The notes below the pieces were generated by a model that saw only the letters and a program-made list of their open reading frames with translations, searched no databases and was not told the origin of the DNA. Positions 14,924 to 24,059 of a stretch of DNA of 64,000 nucleotides are shown here, one piece after another (position 1 is the stretch's first letter; every line of letters begins with the position of its first letter). Source of the stretch: Neorhizobium petrolearium (lineage in GTDB: Bacteria > Pseudomonadota > Alphaproteobacteria > Rhizobiales > Rhizobiaceae); assembly GCF_017873175.1 (NCBI RefSeq), contig NZ_JAGGJW010000013.1:124001-188000 (forward strand), in the 5' to 3' direction. Made by a program: the position numbers and the translations under genes.

Positions 14924-16987
14924 ATGAATATTGTCGGAATTGATATTGGCGGTACTTTCACCGATCTTGTCGGTTATGTCGACGGAAAGATCGTGACGTC
15001 GAAGACCTCGACGGTGCCGGCCGATCCGACCCAGGGCATAGCCCGCAGCCTGGAACTCGCCGATTGCAACCCGAATGCACTCAACGAAATCCTGCATGGC
15101 TCGACCATCGCCATCAACACAGTGTTGGAGCGCAAAGGCGCCCGCACGGCGCTGATCACGACGAGCGGTTTTCGCGATGTCTATGCTATCGGCCGCTCGA
15201 ACCGCATCCAGGCCTTCAACCTGTTCTTCAAGCGCCCGCAGCCGCTCGTGCCGCGCAGCCTGACCTTCGAAATTCCGGAACGCGTCCTGGCTTCTGGCGA
15301 AGTCCTGCAGGCCCTCGACGAGAAGACGGTCGCGGGTATCATCGCGGAAGTCGAGGCCGCCGGCGTCGAATCCGTCGCGGTCTGCCTGCTGCATTCCTGG
15401 GCCAATCCTGCCCATGAACGTCGCGTTGGCGATATGCTCCGGGAGGCGCTGCCGAATGTCTTCGTCACGCTGTCACATGAAATTCTCCGCGAATACCGTG
15501 AATACGAACGTTCCTCGACCACCGCGCTCAACGCCTTCGTCGGTCCGCGCGTCGAAGGCTACCTGAAGCGACTGGAAACCTACCTCCGGTCCGGCGCCTT
15601 CGGCGGCAAGATCCATATCATGCGCTCTAACGGCGGCGTCATGTCGATCGGCCAGGCGCAGGAACAGCCGGTCTCGATGATGGAATCCGGCCCGGTTGCC
15701 GGCATGATCGGCGCGGGGCGTCTTGCGAAATTGCTCGGTCTGAAGCGCTGTATTGGTTTCGACATGGGCGGCACCACCGCCAAGTCGAGCCTGATCACCG
15801 ATGGAGCGCCTGCTATCGAAACAGGTTATGTCATTGGCGAAGAGGCCGATGGCCAGCCGATGCAGCTGCCGGTCGTCAATATTGTCGAAGTCGGCGCCGG
15901 CGGCGGTTCGATCGCCTGGGTCGACAACGCCGGCGGCCTGCATGTCGGTCCGCAGAGCGTCGGCGCCGATCCGGGCCCGGCTTGCTATGGCAAGGGTGCG
16001 GATCTGCCCGTCGTCACCGATGCGGACCTGATCCTCGGCCGCATCAACCCTGAGCGCTTCCTGAACGGCGGCATGCCGCTCGACAAGTCCGCGTCCGAAC
16101 GGGCGATGATGAGCAAGGTCGGCACGCGGCTGGGGCTCAATGCGGTGGAAGCAGCACTCGGTGTCGCAAAGATCGCTGACACGTCCATGTCGCTTTCGGT
16201 GCGCGCCGTCTCGATCCACAAGGGCATCGATCCACGAGATACGGCGATGATCGCCTTCGGCGGCGCAGGTCCACTGCATGCGATCGCGATCGCACGCGAA
16301 ATCTACATCCCGCAGGTCATCATCCCGAAGCTGCCCGGTACCTTCTCCGCACTCGGCATGCTGATGGCCTCCTGGCGCCAGGATTTCGTGCAGACCTTTA
16401 TCGGCCGGGTGGGCGAACTCTCGGAAGACGCGGTCAACAAGGTTTATGCGGAACTTGTCGCCAGCGCCCGCGAGCAGATGAAGCGCGACGGCATTTCCGA
16501 GACGGAAGCAGATTACCGCTTCTTCGCCGATCTGCGTTATGTCGGCCAGGAACATGCGATCTCCATCACGATCGAGAGTACAGCCCAGCTTTCCGGCGAT
16601 ACGAGCGAGGTCCGCAAACGCTTCGACGCCGAGCATGACCGCCGCTACAGTCAGTCGGCGCCGACCGAGGCTCTTGAAATCGTCAGCCTGCGCCTGGTGC
16701 TCACCGCCGCCCGCACCGACAAGGTCGCCGAGGAATGGCTGTCACGTCCGTGGGAGCCGGAAGCGGAGGCCGAAGTCGGCAGCCGCGACGTCGTCTTCGA
16801 TGATGCGTCGAAGCCGCTCAAGACCGCGATCTACTGGCGCCCGGCGCTGCCGGCCGGTTTCAGGCTCACCGGTCCCGCGGTGATCGAGGAGCCGAACTCC
16901 ACGATCCTGATCCATCCCGGCGATGAGGTTGTCGTCCATGAAGCCGGCCATTTGCTGGTGACGCTCGCCAAGCAGAGCGAGGAATAA
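14924..16987 (+). CDS. hyuA: Hydantoinase/oxoprolinase subunit A (HyuA family)
   Basis: A 687-residue ATP-binding subunit of the hydantoinase/5-oxoprolinase/acetone-carboxylase superfamily. It shows the two acetate-kinase/Hsp70-type phosphate loops, GIDIGGTFTDLVG near residue 5 and FDMGGTTAKSSLI near residue 285, plus GAGGGSIAWVD and FGGAGPLHA. The start is the ATG at 14924 after ACAGGAGG. A few in-frame codons lie upstream but have no ribosome site. hyuB starts 3 bases after the stop, as expected for a two-subunit enzyme. Such enzymes use ATP to open cyclic amides or to carboxylate ketones such as acetone and acetophenone. Which applies is unresolved, because no third small subunit (AcxC type) is present. 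Confidence 0.87.
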   Translation: MNIVGIDIGGTFTDLVGYVDGKIVTSKTSTVPADPTQGIARSLELADCNPNALNEILHGSTIAINTVLERKGARTALITTSGFRDVYAIGRSNRIQAFNLFFKRPQPLVPRSLTFEIPERVLASGEVLQALDEKTVAGIIAEVEAAGVESVAVCLLHSWANPAHERRVGDMLREALPNVFVTLSHEILREYREYERSSTTALNAFVGPRVEGYLKRLETYLRSGAFGGKIHIMRSNGGVMSIGQAQEQPVSMMESGPVAGMIGAGRLAKLLGLKRCIGFDMGGTTAKSSLITDGAPAIETGYVIGEEADGQPMQLPVVNIVEVGAGGGSIAWVDNAGGLHVGPQSVGADPGPACYGKGADLPVVTDADLILGRINPERFLNGGMPLDKSASERAMMSKVGTRLGLNAVEAALGVAKIADTSMSLSVRAVSIHKGIDPRDTAMIAFGGAGPLHAIAIAREIYIPQVIIPKLPGTFSALGMLMASWRQDFVQTFIGRVGELSEDAVNKVYAELVASAREQMKRDGISETEADYRFFADLRYVGQEHAISITIESTAQLSGDTSEVRKRFDAEHDRRYSQSAPTEALEIVSLRLVLTAARTDKVAEEWLSRPWEPEAEAEVGSRDVVFDDASKPLKTAIYWRPALPAGFRLTGPAVIEEPNSTILIHPGDEVVVHEAGHLLVTLAKQSEE

Positions 16988-16990
16988 GAT

Positions 16991-18700
16991 ATGACTTTCA
17001 AGAAGAACGATCCGATCACCGTTGAAGTCGTCCGCAATGCCATCGTTGCCTATGCCGATGAAATGGCCGAGGCGCTCTGCAAGTCCGCCTACAACATGAT
17101 GATCTATGAGGTCCGCGACTATTGCTGCGGCCTCATCGACACGACCGGCCGGATGATCTCGCAGAACCGCGGTGGCCTGCCGATCTTCCTCGCCGACCTC
17201 GGGATCGCGGTCGAGGATGGCATTAAAAAGTACGGCCTTCAGGGTTTTGACCAGGGCGACGTCCTCGTCATGAACCACGGCCATATCTGCGGCCAGCACC
17301 TGAACAACGTCGTTGTCTATGCACCCTGCTTCCATGACGGCGAACTGATCGGCTTTGCCGCCAACCGCGCGCATTGGGTGGATATCGGCGGCGGCCGCCA
17401 GGGTTTCGGCTCAAACGCGACGACGGATATTTTCTCCGAGGGCCTGCAGATGCGCTCGCTGAAGATCTACAAGGCCGGCGAACTGAACGATACGCTCTAC
17501 CAGATCATCCAGGACAATATCCGTTATCCGGATGCGAGCCTCGGCGACCTGCGCGCCCAGATCGCGTCCTGCCAGATCGGTGCAAAGCGTTTCTCCGAAC
17601 TCGTCGCCCGTTACGGCCGCGCTGTGGTGGAAAGCTGCGTCGAAACGATCTGGGATCATGCCGACAAGGCGGTCCGCCAGGTTGTCGAGCGCATTCCGGA
17701 CGGCACCTATTCGGCTGAAAGCTATCTCGACAATGACGGCCGCGATCTTTCGACGCCGCTGAAGATCGCCGTCAAGGTGATCGTTTCGGGCTCGACCATC
17801 ACCGTCGATTTCCACGGCATGCATCCGCAGGTCAACGGCCCGCTGAATTCCGGCCGTTCGGGCGGCATCGCCGCGGCCCGTGTCGCCTTCAAGGCCCTGA
17901 CTTCGCCGGAACTCGACGTCAACGAGGGCTGCTTCCGGGCGCTGAACGTCGATCTGCCGGACGGCACGATCCTGTCAGCCCGTCCGCCGGCGGCGCTCGG
18001 CCAGTGGAGCATCGCGCTGCCGACCGTCATCGACACGATCCTCAAGGCGCTTGCGCCGGCCGTGCCGGAGCTCATCCCGGCCGCCCACAAGGGCGACATG
18101 GGAGGCTGCTCGTTCTTCGGCTTCTACGACGACGGTTCGCGCTTCCTGCTGATGAACATCTTCGGCGGCGGCTGGGGCGGCCGCCCTCATGAGGACGGCG
18201 AGTCCGCGGCGGTTTCCGTCTGCCAAGGCGACGTGCGCAACACGCCGGTCGAATTGCAGGAGATCAAGTATCCCTTTATCATCGAAAAGCATGCGCTGAG
18301 GCCGGATTCCGGCGGCGCCGGCGAACATCGCGGCGGTCTGGGCATCGAGCTGACCTACCGCTGCCTGCGCGCCTGCCGCGGCAATATCAACTTCGACCGC
18401 ACCGTCACCCCGCCCTGGGGCCTGCATGGCGGCAAAGCTGGCGAGATCAGCCTCGCGATCATCGACCGGGCCGACGGCACGCAGCAGAAGGTTCACAAGG
18501 CGACCGACGTACAGTTCAAGCCGGGCGACCGCATCACCTTCCTCACGGCCGGCGGCGGCGGCTATGGCGATCCGCGCAACCGTTCTCGCTCTGATCTGGA
18601 AGAGGATCTCGCCAACGGCCGCGTCTCGCCGGAAGCGGCGGTCCGCGACTATGGCTACGACGAACCCGCCCAACCGCGCCGCATCGCGGTAAACGGTTGA
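16991..18700 (+). CDS. hyuB: Hydantoinase/oxoprolinase subunit B (HyuB family)
   Basis: A 569-residue partner of HyuA. It contains typical HyuB stretches: NHGHICGQHLNNVVV, ANRAHWVDIGG, GGWGGRPHEDGES and the late PDSGGAGEHRGGLG and TAGGGGYGDP motifs. These carry the His and Asp residues that bind the catalytic metal in related carboxylases and oxoprolinases. It starts 3 bases after hyuA, so the two are surely co-translated. The M24-fold genes downstream are in the same operon. Confidence 0.88.
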   Translation: MTFKKNDPITVEVVRNAIVAYADEMAEALCKSAYNMMIYEVRDYCCGLIDTTGRMISQNRGGLPIFLADLGIAVEDGIKKYGLQGFDQGDVLVMNHGHICGQHLNNVVVYAPCFHDGELIGFAANRAHWVDIGGGRQGFGSNATTDIFSEGLQMRSLKIYKAGELNDTLYQIIQDNIRYPDASLGDLRAQIASCQIGAKRFSELVARYGRAVVESCVETIWDHADKAVRQVVERIPDGTYSAESYLDNDGRDLSTPLKIAVKVIVSGSTITVDFHGMHPQVNGPLNSGRSGGIAAARVAFKALTSPELDVNEGCFRALNVDLPDGTILSARPPAALGQWSIALPTVIDTILKALAPAVPELIPAAHKGDMGGCSFFGFYDDGSRFLLMNIFGGGWGGRPHEDGESAAVSVCQGDVRNTPVELQEIKYPFIIEKHALRPDSGGAGEHRGGLGIELTYRCLRACRGNINFDRTVTPPWGLHGGKAGEISLAIIDRADGTQQKVHKATDVQFKPGDRITFLTAGGGGYGDPRNRSRSDLEEDLANGRVSPEAAVRDYGYDEPAQPRRIAVNG

Positions 18701-18711
18701 GGAGCGTGACG

Positions 18712-19824
18712 ATGATCGGCGAAATCCGCAAGAGACGGTTGATCGAGGCGATGGAGGATGCGGGGCTGGACGGCCTCGTGCTCTACGGCAATGCCTGGCA
18801 GAACGACTACCTGCGTTATGCCGCCGATTTCGGCATTCTGGAGGGCGAGGGGCTGGCGGTCGTCACCCGCGATGGCGACGTGACCCTCTATCTCGACGAC
18901 GAGCTGGAAGGCGAGCGTGCTGCGGTCGAATGCCCGGAGGTGAAGACCTCGATTGCCAACGATCTGATCGGCACCGTATCGGACGTCGTCGCCCGGCTGG
19001 GCAACAGCCGCATCGCCGCCGGTCCGAAGCGTCATCTGCCTTACGGACTTGCCGCCCGGCGCGGCGACCTGTGCTTCGAGGACGCGACGGCACTGCTCGA
19101 CCGGCTGCTGATGGTGAAATCCATCGACGAGTTGAATGCGGTGCGCAGCGCCGCACGGCTGGCTGACGAAGGTTATGCAGTGTTTCGCAATGCCGCTGCC
19201 GTTGGCAAGAAGGATTACGAGTTGATAGCGGAGATCGAATCCTTCTTCCGCAACGAAGGTGTCGACGACAATTTCATGATCATCGGCGTCGGTGGTCCGG
19301 AAGTGCGCGGTATGGCACCGCCGCTCGGCAAGGTGCTGAAGTCGGGCGATCTGGTAACGACCGAGCTTACCCCTTGCGTCAACGGTTACTACGTGCAGAT
19401 CTGCCGCACGCTTGTGGTCGGCGAGCCGAACGAGGCGCAGCGCAAGGTCTTCGGCATCTATAACGACGCGCTCGAAGCCGGGCTTGCAGTGGTAAGGCCG
19501 GGCGTCACCGCCGCCGATATCGCCCGCGCTGAAAACGACATTTTTCGCGCCCACGGTTTGGGCGAATATGTGACCAGCGAATATACCCGCGTGCGTGGTC
19601 ACGGTCTCGGCCTCTTCCCGGATACCAAACCGCATATCCTCGAAGACGTGAATACGGTGATCGAGGAAGGCATGTCGTTGATCGTGCACCCGAACACTTA
19701 CAACCCCGAGATCGGCTATTTCGTGCATGGCGACTCGCTGATCGTCCGCGCCGATGGGCCGGAAATTCTGACGACGACGCCGCGCCAGCTGTTCTCGGTC
19801 GATGCGAGGAGGGTTGCGGCATGA
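18712..19824 (+). CDS. M24-fold (Xaa-Pro peptidase/creatinase-like) protein lacking metal ligands
   Basis: A 370-residue protein with a creatinase N-terminal domain (1-130) and a pita-bread M24 domain (135-365). The metal ligands D-D-H-E-E of true aminopeptidases are mostly missing. The first two Asp positions read TTEL and YYVQICRT, and the Glu after the GMS turn reads VHP. The His of RGHGLGLFPD is kept. Creatinase also has this fold without metal and hydrolyses a C-N bond, so a non-peptidase hydrolase is likely. The start is the ATG at 18712 after GAGGAG. It overlaps the next gene by 4 bases. Adjacent HyuAB makes a linked C-N cleavage pathway plausible, but the substrate is unknown. Confidence 0.75.
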   Translation: MIGEIRKRRLIEAMEDAGLDGLVLYGNAWQNDYLRYAADFGILEGEGLAVVTRDGDVTLYLDDELEGERAAVECPEVKTSIANDLIGTVSDVVARLGNSRIAAGPKRHLPYGLAARRGDLCFEDATALLDRLLMVKSIDELNAVRSAARLADEGYAVFRNAAAVGKKDYELIAEIESFFRNEGVDDNFMIIGVGGPEVRGMAPPLGKVLKSGDLVTTELTPCVNGYYVQICRTLVVGEPNEAQRKVFGIYNDALEAGLAVVRPGVTAADIARAENDIFRAHGLGEYVTSEYTRVRGHGLGLFPDTKPHILEDVNTVIEEGMSLIVHPNTYNPEIGYFVHGDSLIVRADGPEILTTTPRQLFSVDARRVAA

Positions 19825-20876
19825 GACATGGCCTGATCCTCTGGCGCGAAGGCGAACTCTCGTTTTCCGACGTGAAGGCGCGGCAGGTTCGCCTGCAACA
19901 GGCGATCATCGCAGCCGGCCTGGATGGCGTCCTGATCTACACCAACCATGTGCGTTCGGCTGGCGTTACCTGGGTTTCCGGCTTCACGCCCTACTGGTCG
20001 GACGGGCTGGTTCTGGTGCTGCGCGAAGGCCTGCCGATCTTCCTGACGGCGCTTTCGAAGCGCGTCGGCGAATGGGTGAAATCTGTCGCTCCGACATTCG
20101 AAGTGGCGCACTCGCCATTCCCGGGCAAGCTCGCCGGCGAGCGGCTGGCCAAGGTGGGCGCCAAACGCCTCGGCGTGGTCGAACTGGACCGCATGCCGGG
20201 CGGTGTTGTGGAAGAGATTGACTCGGTCCTGCCGGTCGAGCTTTCCGATGCGACCGACCTATTCACCAAAGTGCGTGGTCAGGTCGATGGGGCGGAACTC
20301 AATCTCGTGCGCCTGACGGATGGGATCGCCCGCGAGGCCTTCAAGGCCGGTGATGCAACTTCGAAATTTGCCGGCGATTTCACCGGTCCCGTCGAACGGG
20401 CGGTGCGTCTAGCCGGCGCCGAGGAATGTTATGTGGCTGTCGCGCCCGATCTTTCGAAGGATCGCTGCTTCATCCGCACTGGCAAGGCGGCACTCGGCCG
20501 CACCTTCGCGGCGCGCCTTTCGGTCGCCTATAACGGCGTCTGGGTCCGCCGCATAGAAACCTTCTCAGCTGTTTCCGAAATCGCGTCGCGCCTTGCCTCC
20601 GTGAGCGTGGAGCTGGACCACGCTTCTCCCATCCATCCGGCCGATGGCTCGATTTCGGCTTTCTATCTGCCTGATGGGGCCAAGCTCATCGACTGGCATC
20701 TCGAAGCGCCCTATGGCACGCGGCCGCTCAAGATCGTCGCAGACGCCGAGAAGCCGCTCGCCGCACCGGTGCCCTACGGCATCCTGACGACGGCCTTTAC
20801 CCAGGGCGGCGAGACGATCGTTGCCGCACGGCCGGTCGGGATTGGTGATACATGGCGACGAGAGGCAGCCGAATGA
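19821..20876 (+). CDS. Second, more degenerate M24-like protein
   Basis: A 351-residue protein whose first half resembles the creatinase/prolidase N-terminal domain (RQVRLQQAIIAAGLDGVLIY, then GVTWVSGFTPYWSDGLVLVL). The second half corresponds to a shortened M24 domain with no recognisable metal site: ARLSVAYNGVWVRRIETF stands where prolidases have two Asp. It overlaps both neighbours by 4 bases (ATGA), so it is tightly coupled to the larger M24-like gene. The pair may form a heteromer with one catalytic and one structural chain. That is inference from gene order. Confidence 0.68.
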   Translation: MRHGLILWREGELSFSDVKARQVRLQQAIIAAGLDGVLIYTNHVRSAGVTWVSGFTPYWSDGLVLVLREGLPIFLTALSKRVGEWVKSVAPTFEVAHSPFPGKLAGERLAKVGAKRLGVVELDRMPGGVVEEIDSVLPVELSDATDLFTKVRGQVDGAELNLVRLTDGIAREAFKAGDATSKFAGDFTGPVERAVRLAGAEECYVAVAPDLSKDRCFIRTGKAALGRTFAARLSVAYNGVWVRRIETFSAVSEIASRLASVSVELDHASPIHPADGSISAFYLPDGAKLIDWHLEAPYGTRPLKIVADAEKPLAAPVPYGILTTAFTQGGETIVAARPVGIGDTWRREAAE

Positions 20877-22159
20877 ACGCACGTGATCTCGTTTCCATTC
20901 TTTCGGTGATCGATGGCGGGGACCAGAAGCTCCGTGATCTCGTGAGCCTGCATACCGTCGACGCGCTCGCATGTCTGGCGGCCGGCGCCGGTTCGAGGGA
21001 AGGTTCCTCACTTCTCGCCTTCTATCGCGAAACCGGTGCGGGCGACGCAGTCTCCTCTGCTGCGGGCGCGTCGGCGGTTATCCGTTTCACGGAATGGGAT
21101 GCGATCCATGTTCCTTCCTGCGCTACGCCGGATGCGATGGCAGTGCCGGCGGCGCTGAGTTTTGCGCAGGATATTCCGACCTATGTGAAGGCTGTTGCGG
21201 CAGGCCATGCGATCGGTGTCGCACTGTCGGAAGCGGTCGGCGGTGTCGCGGCCCTGCCGGAAACATGGCCTGGCCTGTTTGCCGCGCCGGCTGTCGCCGC
21301 CGTCAGTGCGGCAATCGCGATGGGTCTTTCCGATGAGCAGATCGCGCAGGCGTTGGTGCTTTCGGTGGCCGGCAGTTCAGGCCGCAATGGGCGCCCCTCT
21401 GGCATGCCGTCTGCGCGCTGGCTGGTGATCGGCGAGGCGGTGCTGAAGGGTATTCGTGCGGCGCTCGCTGCCAAAGCCGACATCAAGGGTGATCTCGATC
21501 TCCTTTCTCCCTGCTGGATGAAGGGGCAGGCGGCTTCGGCGGTCCCGCTTGAGGCAGCCCATATCAATTCGGCCGTGATCGCAAAGGTCGTCGCAAAGCC
21601 GTTCGTCTCCGCCCGTCAGGGCATCAATGCCATTCAGGCATTTTCGACCCTTCTGCAGAAAGGTGCCGATCCCATTGATATCGAAAGCGTGCAGGTCTAT
21701 CTGCCGCCCGTCGCCGTGCCGGTTGTCAGCCGGCCGCTTGCGGCCGAGGATCGCCTTTCGACCATCGCTCACCTTGGCCTCCAGCTCGGTATCGCAGCTT
21801 TCGAGCCCGCCCGCCAGATGGATGTCGATCGCAGCCGGGCGTTCGGCACGGATGTTTTGGATTTCGCAAAACGGGTTACGGTTTCCGCCGATGAAAGCCT
21901 CACCGCTGAAGGCTGGCCGGCGCGAGTTGTCGTCTCGGAGAAGGGGCAGACACGCGAAGCCGTCTGGCCGCAGAATTTCAACGAGGATGCGCAGGCCGTG
22001 CTCGATCGCAAGATTGAAAGCCTGCAGCCGGCCGTTGCCCACGCATTGCAGCGGATCGAGATGGCGTTTACAGGCGCCGACCCATCGGCGGTCGCCGAAA
22101 CGCGCGGCCTGATGCGGAGCCTGACCGATAGCCCGGCTTCGAAAAGCGAGGCCGCTTAG
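20873..22159 (+). CDS. MmgE/PrpD-family protein
   Basis: A 428-residue member of the MmgE/PrpD family (2-methylcitrate dehydratase, iminodisuccinate epimerase and cis-aconitate decarboxylase relatives). Visible family features are the Ala-rich helical N-terminal domain with HTVDALACLAAG near residue 33, ATPDAMAVPAALSFAQ and a mid-section GRNGRPSGMPSARWL. The start is the ATG at 20873, overlapping the previous stop by 4 bases. There is no prpB or prpC nearby, so propionate use is unlikely. It probably isomerises or dehydrates an intermediate of this operon. Confidence 0.72.
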   Translation: MNARDLVSILSVIDGGDQKLRDLVSLHTVDALACLAAGAGSREGSSLLAFYRETGAGDAVSSAAGASAVIRFTEWDAIHVPSCATPDAMAVPAALSFAQDIPTYVKAVAAGHAIGVALSEAVGGVAALPETWPGLFAAPAVAAVSAAIAMGLSDEQIAQALVLSVAGSSGRNGRPSGMPSARWLVIGEAVLKGIRAALAAKADIKGDLDLLSPCWMKGQAASAVPLEAAHINSAVIAKVVAKPFVSARQGINAIQAFSTLLQKGADPIDIESVQVYLPPVAVPVVSRPLAAEDRLSTIAHLGLQLGIAAFEPARQMDVDRSRAFGTDVLDFAKRVTVSADESLTAEGWPARVVVSEKGQTREAVWPQNFNEDAQAVLDRKIESLQPAVAHALQRIEMAFTGADPSAVAETRGLMRSLTDSPASKSEAA

Positions 22160-22181
22160 GGCCAAGAGTTCAAACATAACA

Positions 22182-22206
22182 GATGCCGTGGAGGAGTACC
22201 GGCATC
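22182..22206 (+). repeat. Short hairpin before the ABC substrate-binding protein gene
   Basis: GATGCCG (22182-22188) pairs with CGGCATC (22200-22206) across an 11-base loop, 16 bases before the ATG of the binding protein. It may modulate expression of the periplasmic protein relative to the upstream enzymes. Confidence 0.4.
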
Positions 22207-22222
22207 GAACAAGGAGGAGAGA

Positions 22223-23203
22223 ATGCTGAAATTCCTGAAAATTGTAGCGACGGCGGCGGCTCTGACCGCGCTGTCCTGGAGCGGGGCAAGCGCCCAGGCG
22301 ATCGAGAAAAAGGACATCACGATCGGCTTGCCGCTCAACACTTCGACATTGCTGCCGATCTACGTCGGCGATGCCAAGGGCTTCTTCACGGAAGAGGGTG
22401 TCAACGTAAGGGTTGTCGCCTTCAAGGGTGGAACGGAACTGGTGCGCGGCATGGTCGCCGGTGCGGTGGATATCGGCGTCGGCGCCTTTTCCGAAGCGCT
22501 GGTCGGCGTCGAGACTGGCCAGGGCGTGAAGGTCTTTTATGGCGGCTTCAACATGGCAGTCTTCGATTGGTATGCCGTGCCGTCGATCAAGACGCTCGAG
22601 GAAGCCAAGGGCAAGCGTTTCGGCATCTCGACCTTCGGTTCCTCAACTGACTTTCTGACCCGTTATGCGCTTTCGACCAAGGGCATCAATCCGAAGACGG
22701 ACGTGCAGATTGTGCAGGGGGGCGGCTCGGTTCCACGCCTTGCCGCGATGGAAGCTGGTCAGCTCGAAGTCAATATCTTTGCGACGCCGGAAAAGTTCAT
22801 GGCGGCGGATCGCGGTTTCAACCTGGTTCTGCAGCAGAAGTCGATCGCGCCGGACTTCCCTTTCCACGTCTTCTATGCGCGCGAGGACTTCATCAAGAAC
22901 GATCCGAACGCCATCAAGGCCGTGCTGCGTGGCTTTGCCAAGGCGGTCCGCTGGGCGAAAGCGAATAAGGACGAGTCGGTCAAGCTTCTGGCTTCCAAGC
23001 TCGGACTTGAAGAGAAGTATCTGAACCGCGGCTATGACGATTTCATCGATGAGATCTTCGAAGACGGCCGTATGCCGAGCGAGGCCGGCATGAAGACCTT
23101 CTGGGACATCGGCATCATGAACGGCACCTACAAGGAGCCCATGCCGGTTGAGAAATACTGGGTCGGGACATTCCACGACACCTACAACGAATGGAAGCCG
23201 TAG
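22223..23203 (+). CDS. NitT/TauT-type ABC transporter substrate-binding protein
   Basis: A 326-residue periplasmic protein with a signal peptide (about residues 1-25, cleavage after GASAQA). The fold is of the NMT1/SsuA/TauA class: ITIGLPLNTSTLLPIYVGDAK, then AKGFFTEEGVNV, GAVDIGVGAFSEAL and the GTELVRGM loop. These proteins bind small organic N- or S-compounds or carboxylates. AAGGAGGAG precedes the ATG. The ATPase and two permeases follow in order, so this is a complete importer for the substrate of the hyuAB operon. Confidence 0.85.
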   Translation: MLKFLKIVATAAALTALSWSGASAQAIEKKDITIGLPLNTSTLLPIYVGDAKGFFTEEGVNVRVVAFKGGTELVRGMVAGAVDIGVGAFSEALVGVETGQGVKVFYGGFNMAVFDWYAVPSIKTLEEAKGKRFGISTFGSSTDFLTRYALSTKGINPKTDVQIVQGGGSVPRLAAMEAGQLEVNIFATPEKFMAADRGFNLVLQQKSIAPDFPFHVFYAREDFIKNDPNAIKAVLRGFAKAVRWAKANKDESVKLLASKLGLEEKYLNRGYDDFIDEIFEDGRMPSEAGMKTFWDIGIMNGTYKEPMPVEKYWVGTFHDTYNEWKP

Positions 23204-23264
23204 GTCTTTTTGTATGATAGTATGGCAAGGGCAGGCGAAAGCCTGCTCCATGAGGAGGCAGGAA

Positions 23265-24059
23265 GTGGCGCAGATTGAAATCCGCGATCTCGGGATCGAT
23301 TACCGGAAACCAAAAAGCAACGAGGTGTTTTCCGCGGTCGATGGCGTAGCGCTGTCGATCGAGAGGGGCGAATTTGTCACCATCGTCGGCTCCAGTGGTT
23401 GCGGCAAGAGCACGCTCCTGATGGCGGTCGCCGGGCTTGTGAATCTGTCGCGCGGTTCGATCCGGATCGACAGCAAGGAGGTTATCGGGCCTGGCCCCGA
23501 TCGTGCCGTTGTGTTTCAGGAAGCGTCACTTCTGCCCTGGCGTTCGGTCCGCGGCAATGTCAAGTTCGGGCTCGAGATGCAGCGCTGGAATGGCGGAGAT
23601 CTGAACGAACGGGCCATGCAGATGATCCGCCTCGTCGGTCTCGGTCGTTTCTCCGACTATCATCCGCACCAGCTTTCCGGGGGCATGCGCCAACGTGTCA
23701 ACATCGCTCGCGCGCTTGCCGTCGATCCTGAAGTTCTTCTTATGGACGAGCCGTTCGGGGCGCTCGACGCTCAGACCCGCGAGATCATGGGCACCGAACT
23801 CCTGCGCATCTGGGAGCGGGACAAGAAGACGGCGCTGTTCGTCACCCACGATATCGACGAGGCGATCTTCCTTGCCGACAAGATCGTGGTGATGGGCCGC
23901 AACCCCGGACATATCAAGGAAGTCATCAAGGTGGATCTGCCACGTCCGCGCGATGAGGCCGTGCTCGACAGCGAGGACTTCAACAATCTCCGCAGGCGGC
24001 TGCGTGCCCATCTTGCGGAGGATATGTCCAGCATGCAACTGGTGCAGGAGGTCGCATGA
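23265..24059 (+). CDS. ABC transporter ATP-binding protein, NitT/TauT type
   Basis: A 264-residue ATPase with Walker A GSSGCGKST, Q-loop VFQEASLLPW, signature LSGGMRQRV, Walker B LLMDEPFGALD and the switch His in VTHDIDEA. The start is taken as the GTG at 23265, because GAGGAGG lies 6 bases before it. An ATG at 23250 is in frame but has no ribosome site. It couples by ATGA to the first permease. It energises import of the binding protein's ligand. Confidence 0.87.
   Translation: MAQIEIRDLGIDYRKPKSNEVFSAVDGVALSIERGEFVTIVGSSGCGKSTLLMAVAGLVNLSRGSIRIDSKEVIGPGPDRAVVFQEASLLPWRSVRGNVKFGLEMQRWNGGDLNERAMQMIRLVGLGRFSDYHPHQLSGGMRQRVNIARALAVDPEVLLMDEPFGALDAQTREIMGTELLRIWERDKKTALFVTHDIDEAIFLADKIVVMGRNPGHIKEVIKVDLPRPRDEAVLDSEDFNNLRRRLRAHLAEDMSSMQLVQEVA

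Noticed and set aside
20873..22159. Calling the MmgE/PrpD protein a 2-methylcitrate dehydratase
   Set aside because: There is no prpB, prpC or propionyl-CoA gene nearby. The operon contains hyuAB and an importer instead, so only the family name is supported.
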